A stretch of DNA of 64,000 bases from Leadbetterella sp964423865 (GTDB taxonomy: Bacteria; Bacteroidota; Bacteroidia; Cytophagales; Spirosomataceae), in NCBI GenBank assembly GCA_964423865.1, contig CAYRGN010000003.1, positions 75,646-139,645 on the forward strand. Direction: 5' to 3'. A program made the translations under genes and the position numbers. Under the pieces are notes generated by a model. That model was not told the DNA's origin, ran no database searches, and saw nothing but the letters and a program-made list of their open reading frames with translations. Below are positions 28,367 to 36,831 of the stretch, one piece after another. Each line of letters begins with the position of its first letter. Positions within the stretch are counted from its first letter, which is position 1.

Positions 28367-28438
28367 GCTATCGGCTTTCAGAAATTCAGCATGTCAAAAG
28401 CATCGTGCATCTCCCACAAAATCCCGTACGTTTACGTA

Positions 28439-30718
28439 TTATTCCTCCTGTTTTACCGTAAACCTCAGGCGGGTACTTCCCGGGCTTCCTTTGCTGTCTA
28501 TTCCCTGGATATCCACTTCGTACTCACCGGGCAGATCCGAGGTAGGAAAAGTGATCCGGGTGCTCTCGTCTCCCTTTAGCACCACGCGGGGGTTCCAGTA
28601 CAACACGGTGCGGTTATCCGGAACGGCGGCCTTTCCCGGGATGTCGGGCGAATAAAATTCCCGTTCGGGCTGGAGGCCTTCGTAGGTAAACACACTAAAG
28701 GCGGGGTCCAGGGTATAATCTTCCAGGAGACCTTTGTAGGTACGGTAGCTCACAATTCCTTCGTATCGTTTTTTCCCCAGGAAGAAGCGGGACGTCACCA
28801 CATCAATATATTCTACTTTCAGGGGGTCATAGGCCATGATCCGGTCGGCATTGGAGACGGGTACCCCATCGAGAAGAATCAGGGGGTCATCGTTGAAGTG
28901 AACGCCCCTCGCGGCATCGAGGGTCCGGAAATGAAAATTACCCCGGCTCTTCCGTACATTCACTTCTTTCACATATTCCCGCATCACTTCTTCCATGATC
29001 ACAAAGCGGGTATAGTCGTCGAGACGGTAACGCACCTCCGCTTTCCCGAAGAAAGGAATAGAGTCAAGCGAGGAGGGCAATAAATAGGAGGTCCGGTTCT
29101 TGCCGGAGTAGATATTTTCCACCTGCACATTGATGGCGTATTCGTTGTAGCTTTCCTGGGAAATCCCGCGGATGTCGGGCAGGGTGGGAGGGGTGGTTTC
29201 CGCTTGAAACCGGATAAGTTCTGCGTGGGAGGGTTCTCCCGAAGTGAGAGTGGCCGCCAGGTTTTGGGTTCCGTAGAGGTTTCTTACCCAAAAAGTGGCT
29301 ACACCGCCCGTGTCGGTGACGGCGGTATACAGCAGGGGGCTTTTGGAGGGTATACTCAGCATAGCCTCCCGGCCCGATATCGCCTGATTGCTGGTTTTAT
29401 CGGTAAACCGTATCCGGACCCGGTGGTAGCGTCCTTCGCTTGTGCTGTCCGGCTTTTTGAAGCGCCTCCAGCCGTGGGTCAGCAAGAGGTTATCGAGATC
29501 GGCGCCCGGGTTCCCTGAAAAATAGGCATCTGGATTTTCAATTTCCCCCGTCAGGTCTTTCCGTAAGTAAAAATAAGACCGGATGTTTTCCTCGGAAGGC
29601 CGCTGGATGTCGTCCAGCTTTTTTACGGAGATGGAAAGGTCGGCGGTAGTGGCCGGGCCCGCGGGTGTCTGGTTTAGGGAGAGTACTACTTCTTCCCGGG
29701 GGGAAAAATCTTTTTTGGCGGAAGACAGGCGAAGGTCCAGTGCTTTTTCCGGGTTACGGAAGACAATACGTTCGGCCAGAGGGGTATGGTCGCTGCCAAG
29801 CAGGGTAAGGCGGGAAGTGCCTTCGGGAAGTCGGCTTCGGGGCAGCAGGTATTCGGCTGTGCCGGCGGTATTCAGGGCCACCCCCAGAGTAAAGAACTGA
29901 CCGCCGATAGATTCGGCTATCAGAATGAGGTTTTCCCCCGCCCGCGCCGGCACCGAACTCACGCGTACCGCATAACCCGTACCCTGGTCCTCGGCGTTCA
30001 GCACGTAGCCGGTCTTGGCCGCTGGAGGAAGCGCCTGCTCCAGTTCCTTACCGTCGGGTAGCGTCACCTTGATTTTCATTTTGGGGACGTGCGTCGATAC
30101 GTCGGACGTCGCCACGTCAGGCGTCACCCCAAAGCTGCCGATCCCAAAGGCATTGGAAACGGTGCGCGTTCCGTCTGGCAGGGTGAGCGTGGCCCGCACT
30201 CCTTTCCCGTTCGCGTCAGACACTTTAAAGCCCACCCGCGTGCGGATGCCCTGCACAAAAGTACCTCCTTCAGGAAACCACCGCACCGAATAACCGCTTT
30301 TCGGGGAAACCGCCAGGGTATCATGGGTAATGGCGAAGGGATTCAGCACCGTAATGGTTTTGGAAAAAGACCGGCCTGCGGCTTCCGAGGCCAGAGTAGC
30401 CCCCGTCAACGTGTAGGTTCCGGAACCTAAACGCTGGGGAATAAAAACCGATCCTCCGTTCGTGGAGGCCTGTCCCGTTTCTATCTTGTGCTGTAACACC
30501 TGGGTTCCCTGCCTGTCGGTCAGCTCAAGATAGGCTACCGAAGGGCCGTTTACAGGTAAAAGGTCTGTGCCGACTACGGCGTACACCTTAAACCACAGGA
30601 TTTCTCCCGGGAAATATATTTCTTTGTCGGTATGCACGTAGATGCTTTCATTTTCCGTCTTTTGTCCGAAAGACAGGGTACTGACCAGCATCAGCAGAGT
30701 GGGAAATATCCGTCGCAT
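28439..30718 (-). CDS. Macroglobulin MG2-like protein with plug-like C-terminal segment
   Basis: The frame opens at a TTG overlapping the DUF4249 stop, but the ATG four codons later gives a standard signal peptide (MRRIFPTLLMLVSTLSFGQ) and is chosen. The N-terminus YVHTDKEIYFPGEILWFKV is the MG2 strand pattern of alpha-2-macroglobulin-like proteins; further beta-sandwich domains follow. Near residue 620 DDPLILLDGVPVSNADRIM resembles the plug domain of TonB receptors, without a barrel. In Bacteroidota such proteins often sit with a TonB receptor and DUF4249 lipoprotein, as here; the complex is uncharacterised. It is the last gene of its operon. Confidence 0.82.
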   Translation of the reverse strand: MRRIFPTLLMLVSTLSFGQKTENESIYVHTDKEIYFPGEILWFKVYAVVGTDLLPVNGPSVAYLELTDRQGTQVLQHKIETGQASTNGGSVFIPQRLGSGTYTLTGATLASEAAGRSFSKTITVLNPFAITHDTLAVSPKSGYSVRWFPEGGTFVQGIRTRVGFKVSDANGKGVRATLTLPDGTRTVSNAFGIGSFGVTPDVATSDVSTHVPKMKIKVTLPDGKELEQALPPAAKTGYVLNAEDQGTGYAVRVSSVPARAGENLILIAESIGGQFFTLGVALNTAGTAEYLLPRSRLPEGTSRLTLLGSDHTPLAERIVFRNPEKALDLRLSSAKKDFSPREEVVLSLNQTPAGPATTADLSISVKKLDDIQRPSEENIRSYFYLRKDLTGEIENPDAYFSGNPGADLDNLLLTHGWRRFKKPDSTSEGRYHRVRIRFTDKTSNQAISGREAMLSIPSKSPLLYTAVTDTGGVATFWVRNLYGTQNLAATLTSGEPSHAELIRFQAETTPPTLPDIRGISQESYNEYAINVQVENIYSGKNRTSYLLPSSLDSIPFFGKAEVRYRLDDYTRFVIMEEVMREYVKEVNVRKSRGNFHFRTLDAARGVHFNDDPLILLDGVPVSNADRIMAYDPLKVEYIDVVTSRFFLGKKRYEGIVSYRTYKGLLEDYTLDPAFSVFTYEGLQPEREFYSPDIPGKAAVPDNRTVLYWNPRVVLKGDESTRITFPTSDLPGEYEVDIQGIDSKGSPGSTRLRFTVKQEE

Positions 30719-30722
30719 AATT

Positions 30723-31889
30723 TTAATCAAGATCTGTCCAGAAATCAGGTTGGTTCAGTGAGCCTATCAGAGAACAGTCGGTGCATCTCCGGGTAGTAAA
30801 CGCGTAATGGGTAGGAAAAGGACTGGCCTCATTCCTGAAAAGTTCGTAGATCGGAATGTAGGCCGGCGTGCCTGCGAATAACGCGGGCGCTCCCGCTACA
30901 GACACTTCCTGGGCTTCACAACCCGAGTAAAAAGGAATAGATACCACCCAGGGGTCCGGAAAATCAAACGCGTCATAATAAATTCTCTTCTGCGTGGGCA
31001 GGGAGGCCTCTATCATGGCAATCACCGGTTCAGAAGGATTGGCGATATTGCGGACATTTCCTTTGAGCTCAGAAGGCATGGAGCCGAATATATCGCCCAC
31101 AGATTCCGAGTTTTTTCTCAGGATACTCCAGAAAAGGTAGGCTTCCTTGCTGATATTAAACTGTTTGACCAGGATAGAATAGCGGATCATCAGTTTATCG
31201 GACAGGTTAGGGATAAACCGCACCATTTGCCGGGATACGGTATTGTTAGAGAGGTTCTCCGTAGTACCCACCAGGATTTCTGCCGAGTTTTCGTGCTGAA
31301 AACAGACCGAAATATTTTCTTCCGGCGTACGGTATCTGACACTGCCGGAAAACGGATCATAAATGAAAGAACTGCGGTAACGGGCAGAGAACTTCCAGGT
31401 TTCTTCGCACTCCCAGCGGTAGTACCGCGCGTTTTCATCGGAGTTGACAGAACTCACGTAGATTTCCATGCCCAGGTCTGTTCTCTTATAATCAATTTCG
31501 GAAATCTCAGAAGTAGCGTAGGGGGTCACCCAGTCTGAAAGGTATTCTTTTCCGGAGATCACCGCCCGCAAGCGGTACCGGGTATTCATGCTTAGCGCCG
31601 GATGGGAGACCGTATAACTCCCTGCCTCCGTAGAAAAAGAGCTGGTGTAACTTTCATTATTTTCCGATTCTATCGCCAGGGTTGCCCCCCGGGCGGGCCG
31701 CGTGCTTTCTTCTACGTTCAGGGGTACCGTATAGCTGAGTTTGAAACGGGAGTTGCCGCTCATATCAATGAAACCGTCGATGATTAGGATAGGGGTGCTG
31801 TCGTCCGGTTCATAATCCGGCGCGTAAGGTTCTTCGCAAGACCAGAACAACAGGGGGATGGCCAGGAATAATTTTGTAAGCGATCGCAT
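30723..31889 (-). CDS. DUF4249 domain-containing lipoprotein
   Basis: A lipoprotein signal (MRSLTKLFLAIPLLFWSC, Cys 18) leads into the DUF4249 start EEPYAPDYEPDDSTPILIID and TRPARGATLAIES, then beta-sandwich sequence. The C-terminus carries TTRRCTDCSLIGSLNQPDFW, a CxxC ending common in the family. DUF4249 lipoproteins are outer-membrane-associated partners of STN-containing TonB receptors, possibly a surface-exposed lid, but direct function is not known. The start codon overlaps the receptor stop by one base, indicating tight coupling. Confidence 0.9.
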   Translation of the reverse strand: MRSLTKLFLAIPLLFWSCEEPYAPDYEPDDSTPILIIDGFIDMSGNSRFKLSYTVPLNVEESTRPARGATLAIESENNESYTSSFSTEAGSYTVSHPALSMNTRYRLRAVISGKEYLSDWVTPYATSEISEIDYKRTDLGMEIYVSSVNSDENARYYRWECEETWKFSARYRSSFIYDPFSGSVRYRTPEENISVCFQHENSAEILVGTTENLSNNTVSRQMVRFIPNLSDKLMIRYSILVKQFNISKEAYLFWSILRKNSESVGDIFGSMPSELKGNVRNIANPSEPVIAMIEASLPTQKRIYYDAFDFPDPWVVSIPFYSGCEAQEVSVAGAPALFAGTPAYIPIYELFRNEASPFPTHYAFTTRRCTDCSLIGSLNQPDFWTDLD

Positions 31890-34624
31890 TAAAATCTGAA
31901 GTTATAGGTGAGGAATGGGATCTGGTGCCCGAAAACCGACAGCATATAGCCTTTGATCTTGCCTTCTTCGGATACATAATATACGGAGAAAGGATTTTTC
32001 CGGCCCGTGACATTGTACACACCCACCGTCCACGAGCTATGCGCCAGCTTTTTGATCTTGTGATTTCCTTCAATATTCATGGAAAGGTCTATCCTGAAAA
32101 AATCGGGAACCCGGTATTTGTTCCGGTCGGAATAAAACACTCTTTCCGAACCTGCGAACTCATACTTGGCTACGGGCAGGGTAATGGGCCGCCCCGTGCT
32201 GTAGGTGGTATTCATGGAAAAACTGTAGCGGTGCGTAAAACGGTAGTTCCCCACCATAGTGAGATTATGCGGTTTGTCAAAATTGCTGTTGTAATACTCC
32301 CCGTTATTGATGGTTTCGTCTCCCGTGGTTCTCTGCTCTACTTTCGAGAGCGTATAGCTGATCCATCCGTTCAGTTTGCCCGTACTTTTCTTGGCCATGA
32401 GTTCCACACCGTAGGCTCGGGCTTCGGTTCCCAGTACATCGGTTTCTATGGTTTCGTTCATGAGCAATACGGCGCCGCTTTTATAATCCAGGTAATTGTG
32501 GATACGTTTATAGTACACCTCCACAGAAGTTTCTACCCGGCTGGAGGCCATGTTCCGGTAGTAGCCCAGGCTGACCTGGTCACCAAACTGGGGCTTGATG
32601 TGCGGGTCGCTGAGTTTCCATGAATCGGTAGGCGTGGCTGCGGTGGTATTCGACAACATGTGAATAAACTGGCGGAGGGAGTTGTAGCCCAGCTTGACAG
32701 AACTTTGGTTGGAAAAGGCATACCTGAGCCCTAACCTGAACTCCGGCCCGTGGTAGGTTTTAATATTTTTAGCCTTGCCGTAATCAATGGTCTCTTCCAG
32801 GGTTTCCGTACTCTTGGGAAGGCCGTCGATATAATAATTTACACTCCTTGGCCCCAGGTAATGGTAAAAAGCGTAGCGGATGCCGCCGTCTATACTGAGG
32901 GCGTCATTCACCATGAATACATCGGAAATATAGAGGGAAGACTCCAGGGCCTGTTCGTTGGCGAGAGAGCGGGCGGTGATAATCGACTCCCCGGCGGCCG
33001 GCAGAACGCTACCGGGTTGGATACCGTACAGCACCGATTGCAGTCCGTAATTGAGTTTGTGTCTTTCGTGAGGCTGATGGTATACGTCTGCTTTTAAGAA
33101 CGACTGACGGATACCGTATTGCATATCGTAAGCATTGACCGGGTTGTTTCGGTCGGCAATGGTAAACCCGTACTGATCATGCCCCAGGGTGAGGATACTG
33201 TGGATATTGCCGTTGTATATCCGCTTCCATTTTCCGTTCAGGTTTGCGTTGCGGTAGCCGTAGGTAATTCCGTTCTGGAAGGTAAACTGATCCCGGCTGG
33301 CGTACCCGGTCAGGTAAAATGCGTCTTTGTCGTTCGCGTAGTGACTTATCTGCCCGTTAATATCGTAAAAGGAAGCGCTGCTGTTGCGGTAGGAATCGTC
33401 CGGAATCACTTGCAGAAGCCAGTCGGAATAGGTACTCCTGGCCCCCACCAGGAACTGGGTTTTTTCCCCTATGGGGCCATCCAGGGAGACCCGGCCTGTG
33501 AGGAGGCCAATGCCCCCTGCTCCGGATAGTTTATTCCGGTTTCCCTCTTTTCCTGCTACATCCAGCACCGAGGAAAGGCGGCCGCCAAAACGGGCGGGAA
33601 TACTGCTTTTGTACAGTTCCACCTGGTTCACGGCATCGGGGTTAAAGGAAGAAAACAGTCCGAAAAAGTGGGAAGGGTTGAAGATGGTGGCGTCATTGAA
33701 AAGCACCAGGTTCTGATCGGTGGCACCGCCCCTTACATTAAAACCGTTGGCGGCTTCTCCCACCGTTTGTACGCCCGGCAGGGTCAGGATCACGCTGATC
33801 ACATCGGCCTCTCCAAAAACGGCCGGGGTTTGTTTGATGGTTTTTATACTCAGTTTTTCCAGGCCCATCTGCATTCTTTTGACCTGGTTTCCGCGTTCGC
33901 CCGCTACCACCACCTCGTTCAGGGTAAACACCTGGTCGGTCATTTCAATGTCGAGGCGGCCGCTCCCGTACATCACCAGCTGCCGGCGGGTGTCACGCAA
34001 GCCTATGCTCGTAATCAAGAGTACGGCGCGTTCTTCCGGTACAATGATAGAATAATACCCGTGCTGATCGGTTTGTACCGCGGATGCTTTCCCCAGGATA
34101 CTCACGGTAGCGGAGCCGATGGGTCCGCCTGTATTTTTGCTTCGGATATAGCCTGAGAGCGTTTTGTCTCCCTTTGCAGGGCGGTCTTTGTTTCCGATCT
34201 CAAAGATCCGGTTCTCAATGGAGATGTCTTCGGGCTGGGCCTCCAGGAAATCCTGGATCACTACCTCAGGTACCGCCGGTGCGGAGGTGGACTTCTTGCC
34301 GTGGATCTCCCGGAACTCGGTTAGGATAAAGGCATCGCGCGTGATGTAAATCTTTTTTCGGGGATCTGTAGCAAACCTGAAATTCAAAGGATGCAGGAGG
34401 TCGGCAAGTACCTGGCTCAGGGCTTTATCCGTGGCCGAATAGGTCAACAGGAGGCTGTCGGTATCCGCAGGCTGGTAGTAAAATGTATAGGGCGTCTGTC
34501 TTTCCAGGGTCTGGATAAGTTCAGCAAATGGCGTGGAGGAAAGACGAAGGCTGACCGGGTCATTCTGGGCCAGCGCCTTTGCCGAAAAAAAGAGGGCCAG
34601 CCATACAAAACAGGTTTTCTTCAT
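31889..34624 (-). CDS. TonB-dependent receptor with STN (secretin/TonB) domain
   Basis: The signal peptide (MKKTCFVWLALFFSAKALAQ) is followed by an STN domain (residues about 22-95: STPFAELIQTLERQTPYTFY), a linker, a carboxypeptidase-regulatory-like domain (SGYIRSKNTGGPIGSATV near residue 158), plug sequences (ANGFNVRGGATDQNLVLFND near residue 310) and a barrel with terminal Phe (PFLTYNFRF). An STN domain suggests signalling to an anti-sigma factor or a mechanical role, but no FecR/sigma pair is nearby. It forms an operon with the upstream 218-residue protein and the downstream DUF4249 and MG2 genes. Ligand unknown. Confidence 0.92.
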   Translation of the reverse strand: MKKTCFVWLALFFSAKALAQNDPVSLRLSSTPFAELIQTLERQTPYTFYYQPADTDSLLLTYSATDKALSQVLADLLHPLNFRFATDPRKKIYITRDAFILTEFREIHGKKSTSAPAVPEVVIQDFLEAQPEDISIENRIFEIGNKDRPAKGDKTLSGYIRSKNTGGPIGSATVSILGKASAVQTDQHGYYSIIVPEERAVLLITSIGLRDTRRQLVMYGSGRLDIEMTDQVFTLNEVVVAGERGNQVKRMQMGLEKLSIKTIKQTPAVFGEADVISVILTLPGVQTVGEAANGFNVRGGATDQNLVLFNDATIFNPSHFFGLFSSFNPDAVNQVELYKSSIPARFGGRLSSVLDVAGKEGNRNKLSGAGGIGLLTGRVSLDGPIGEKTQFLVGARSTYSDWLLQVIPDDSYRNSSASFYDINGQISHYANDKDAFYLTGYASRDQFTFQNGITYGYRNANLNGKWKRIYNGNIHSILTLGHDQYGFTIADRNNPVNAYDMQYGIRQSFLKADVYHQPHERHKLNYGLQSVLYGIQPGSVLPAAGESIITARSLANEQALESSLYISDVFMVNDALSIDGGIRYAFYHYLGPRSVNYYIDGLPKSTETLEETIDYGKAKNIKTYHGPEFRLGLRYAFSNQSSVKLGYNSLRQFIHMLSNTTAATPTDSWKLSDPHIKPQFGDQVSLGYYRNMASSRVETSVEVYYKRIHNYLDYKSGAVLLMNETIETDVLGTEARAYGVELMAKKSTGKLNGWISYTLSKVEQRTTGDETINNGEYYNSNFDKPHNLTMVGNYRFTHRYSFSMNTTYSTGRPITLPVAKYEFAGSERVFYSDRNKYRVPDFFRIDLSMNIEGNHKIKKLAHSSWTVGVYNVTGRKNPFSVYYVSEEGKIKGYMLSVFGHQIPFLTYNFRF

Positions 34625-34649
34625 AAGTAATTGAGGCCGGTTCCGGGTT

Positions 34650-35306
34650 TCAGTGCCGGGTCATTTGATTCAGGTAGTCGAGAGCGAGGGCGATGTTTCC
34701 CTGAAAGTCTTCGCGGTTTCCCTGAGTTTGTAATAACTTTTTTAAGCCTTTTTTATATTGTTTGTTGATAGAAAATAAATTCCGGTTGTTTCGAAGCGGC
34801 ACAAACAGGTCAGAAGCGGGTGTTTTCATAAAATATTCCACCGTTTCAAAATAATAGCGTTTTTCATTGACGCTTCGGGGGTCTTTTACGCCTTTCTTGT
34901 ACCGGGCTACACTCTTATAGTCGGGGGAATTAAAAACCTGGAGGTAGAAGCCGTCTGACAGTCCGGTAGCCGATTCTTTGAGATTGACCACGGTATCTTT
35001 GCCGATGGTGAAAAAATCAACCAACTCTTTGACCACAATCATATTGGTCAGTTCCCCTTCCCGTGTGGTCACCAGCTGGTCGTACCGGATATCGTAAAGC
35101 AGGGGAATACCGGTGTAAAGTACCTTGTCAAAAAGGAGGGAATTGTGGTCTGAATTTTCGGTATCCTTAAAAAAGGGTGTGCCGGAAATCAGGGCAGGAA
35201 TAATCACATACTCTCTTCCGTCATAAATCTTGGAGTGGGTGGTTTGCGCGCTTGCACTCGTCCATAAAAACAGGCAAAGCAAACCTCCGGATAGCTTTCT
35301 CATCAA
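34650..35306 (-). CDS. Secreted protein of unknown function, first gene of TonB/DUF4249 operon
   Basis: I do not recognise a family. The 218-residue protein has a signal peptide (MMRKLSGGLLCLFLWTSASAQ), a mixed alpha/beta central part (IRYDQLVTTREGELTNMIVV) and a basic, helical C-terminus (INKQYKKGLKKLLQTQGNRE). It lies 25 bp upstream of the STN receptor on the same strand, so it probably belongs to the same operon and acts in the periplasm with that receptor. No cysteine or catalytic motif stands out. Confidence 0.8.
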   Translation of the reverse strand: MMRKLSGGLLCLFLWTSASAQTTHSKIYDGREYVIIPALISGTPFFKDTENSDHNSLLFDKVLYTGIPLLYDIRYDQLVTTREGELTNMIVVKELVDFFTIGKDTVVNLKESATGLSDGFYLQVFNSPDYKSVARYKKGVKDPRSVNEKRYYFETVEYFMKTPASDLFVPLRNNRNLFSINKQYKKGLKKLLQTQGNREDFQGNIALALDYLNQMTRH

Positions 35307-35340
35307 TCTTAAATAAGCGGCGTACCGCGTTTATTCTTTG

Positions 35341-35387
35341 GTGGGAGACTAACCCCTGGTGCGAATGCCGGTCCGTCTTTCTCCCAC
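35341..35387. other. GC-rich hairpin in the 228-bp spacer before the operon
   Basis: GTGGGAGA at the left pairs with TCTCCCAC at the right, enclosing 31 nt. It lies about 35-80 bp upstream of the 218-residue gene and might be a leader structure or the end of an unseen transcript. No known riboswitch consensus was recognised. The rest of the spacer holds no gene. Confidence 0.4.
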
Positions 35388-35492
35388 ACTAACTGTAAAA
35401 ATCTCCACGCTGACATCTGCCGGCTAGGAATGACAAGCCGATAGGGCCTGTAAATATAGCATTTCTCTTTGATGAAAAGGTAATCTTTCAGG

Positions 35493-35531
35493 AAAAGTTT
35501 AGTTCCGGGTGCCTGTGCCCCGGAACTAAAC
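35493..35531 (-). terminator. Rho-independent terminator of the DUF4625 operon
   Basis: A 13-bp perfect stem (GTTTAGTTCCGGG with CCCGGAACTAAAC, 9-nt loop) is followed on the minus strand by TTTTCC. It begins 4 bp after the stop of the last DUF4625-like gene and ends the operon that starts at the metal-type TonB receptor. Confidence 0.85.
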
Positions 35532-35534
35532 GGG

Positions 35535-35918
35535 TTAGTCGGTAATCTCCAGGTCCGACTCCACCTCGGTGGTTTGTCCTTTCTGGTCTGTCACGGAGAT
35601 ATGGATATGATAATGCCCGGTGGGGGTATGGGCAGGTATATCAATATGGGTATGTATTTCCCCGTTTTTCTTTCCTGCCAGGTCAGGGAACTCTATTTCA
35701 AGTTCCCAGTCGGAACCGTGAATGTGGAGTTCCGCTTCGCGGATAGTTCCCTTGGCCATTACCTGGGCTTCCACGTGGAGGTCGCTGCCCCGCACTACCG
35801 TTTTGCTGTTTCCATGCCCTATTTCCACATCGGAAATCACCGGTTTGGGGGTTATGTCTTCGTCTTTGCAGGAAATCAACAGCCATACGGCAAATAATAC
35901 TATAGTTATATTTTTCAT
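35535..35918 (-). CDS. DUF4625-like lipoprotein (second copy)
   Basis: This 127-residue lipoprotein (MKNITIVLFAVWLLISC, Cys 17) is a single immunoglobulin-like beta-sandwich with HIHGSDWELEIEFPD and HTHIDIPAHTPTGHYHIHIS, matching in order the shared elements of the upstream DUF4625 protein. Its histidine-rich strands could bind a transition metal. It follows its paralogue by 5 bp, so the pair is translated together and probably arose by duplication. Surface exposure and metal delivery to the TonB receptor are inferred from context. Confidence 0.8.
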   Translation of the reverse strand: MKNITIVLFAVWLLISCKDEDITPKPVISDVEIGHGNSKTVVRGSDLHVEAQVMAKGTIREAELHIHGSDWELEIEFPDLAGKKNGEIHTHIDIPAHTPTGHYHIHISVTDQKGQTTEVESDLEITD

Positions 35919-35923
35919 CTGAG

Positions 35924-36376
35924 TTATTTGATTTTGATACTCATTGTTTTGATGGTCTGCCAGCCGGTTTTGTCCGTCACATCTACCCGGAAATGATAGT
36001 CGCCCGTATCCACGTCTTCCGGAATAGACACCGGTACCTCCGCGGTGTACGTGGTCAACCCCGCCGGTATGGTATGGGGTTGCACCAGCAGAAAGGGCCT
36101 GACCGGATCTTTTGGGTCTTCTTCCTCACATTCCTCTCCCGTGGTAGAATGGTTATGGTGATCAAAATTATGGTGGATGTCGAAGTTAAACGACCCCAGT
36201 TCGCGGTTATCGGAAAAGGTGACCACGAACGTGTGTGTTTTCCCTCTTTCCAGCTCCGTACAAGGTTGAGGAAACAATCCTGTGGTGCTGATCACCGGGT
36301 AGGTAGTATCAATTTTGGGTTCATTGGAGTCGCATGCCGGAAGCAGCGCCACCAAAAACAATATGTATTTTTTCAT
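35924..36376 (-). CDS. DUF4625 family lipoprotein with His/Cys-rich motif
   Basis: The 150-residue lipoprotein has signal MKKYILFLVALLPAC (Cys 15) and the DUF4625 hallmark GSFNFDIHHNFDHHNHSTTG followed by EECEEE, then IPEDVDTGDYHFRVDVTDKT. The cluster of His, Glu and Cys residues is a likely metal-binding site. It sits in an operon with a TonB receptor and a small Cys/His membrane protein, suggesting capture of zinc or copper at the outer membrane (inference). A leader element abuts its start codon although it is internal to the operon. Confidence 0.85.
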   Translation of the reverse strand: MKKYILFLVALLPACDSNEPKIDTTYPVISTTGLFPQPCTELERGKTHTFVVTFSDNRELGSFNFDIHHNFDHHNHSTTGEECEEEDPKDPVRPFLLVQPHTIPAGLTTYTAEVPVSIPEDVDTGDYHFRVDVTDKTGWQTIKTMSIKIK

Positions 36377-36450
36377 TGTTTTATTTTTTAGCTATTAGCC
36401 TTCAGCTATCAGCTATGAGCTTTATAGGTCGGTAGGCCGCTCATGGCTCT
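36377..36450 (-). repeat. Leader element copy 3
   Basis: Read on the minus strand, GAGCCATGAGCGGCC is followed by AGCTCATAGCTGATAGCTGA and GGCTAATAGCTAAAAAATAA, then AACA and the ATG of the DUF4625 gene. It lies inside an operon, so it cannot act only as a promoter-distal end. Confidence 0.75.
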
Positions 36451-36531
36451 TTTTTAGCTTTGAGAAATGGCCATAGACGGTAATTTCCCGCATGTATTCC
36501 ATTCCATGGATAGCAGGCTCACCGTTTTGTA

Positions 36532-36831
36532 TCAGGAAGTAGCAAAAAATGGCGGTCCGCGCAGTCCCAAACGATGAACGGGTTTGAGGGAGACCCGGGT
36601 TTCCCGGTAAGTGTGTAGGGCTACAGGCGGCAGAGTCTCTGCCACAAAGCGAAAGGTTTCCGGGAAAGTATACGAAAATTGATGAATTTCACAGAGGGTA
36701 CATACGTGTGCTTCGCCGGCTTTGACGTGGGAATCCGGGTGCATAAACAGGCCGTGTACCGATATCCAGATCAGCCCGGTGGTGGCCAGGAGCGCCAGAG
36801 GTTTCGATATGTGCGCAAGCCTAGATAGCAA
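36532..36831 (-). CDS. Small membrane protein with CxxC/His motif (DUF2946-like)
   Basis: About 99 residues are predicted from a TTG that overlaps the receptor stop by 11 bp; the only ATG of the frame would overlap by 68 bp and is less likely. One membrane helix (LALLATTGLIWISVHGLFM) is followed by a periplasmic stretch with HVCTLCEIHQ and a C-terminal RGPPFF. The single helix, CxxC and terminal RGPP resemble DUF2946-type proteins found beside copper-handling genes, but I cannot confirm the family. Position between the receptor and the DUF4625 genes supports a metal role. Confidence 0.65.
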   Translation of the reverse strand: MLSRLAHISKPLALLATTGLIWISVHGLFMHPDSHVKAGEAHVCTLCEIHQFSYTFPETFRFVAETLPPVALHTYRETRVSLKPVHRLGLRGPPFFATS

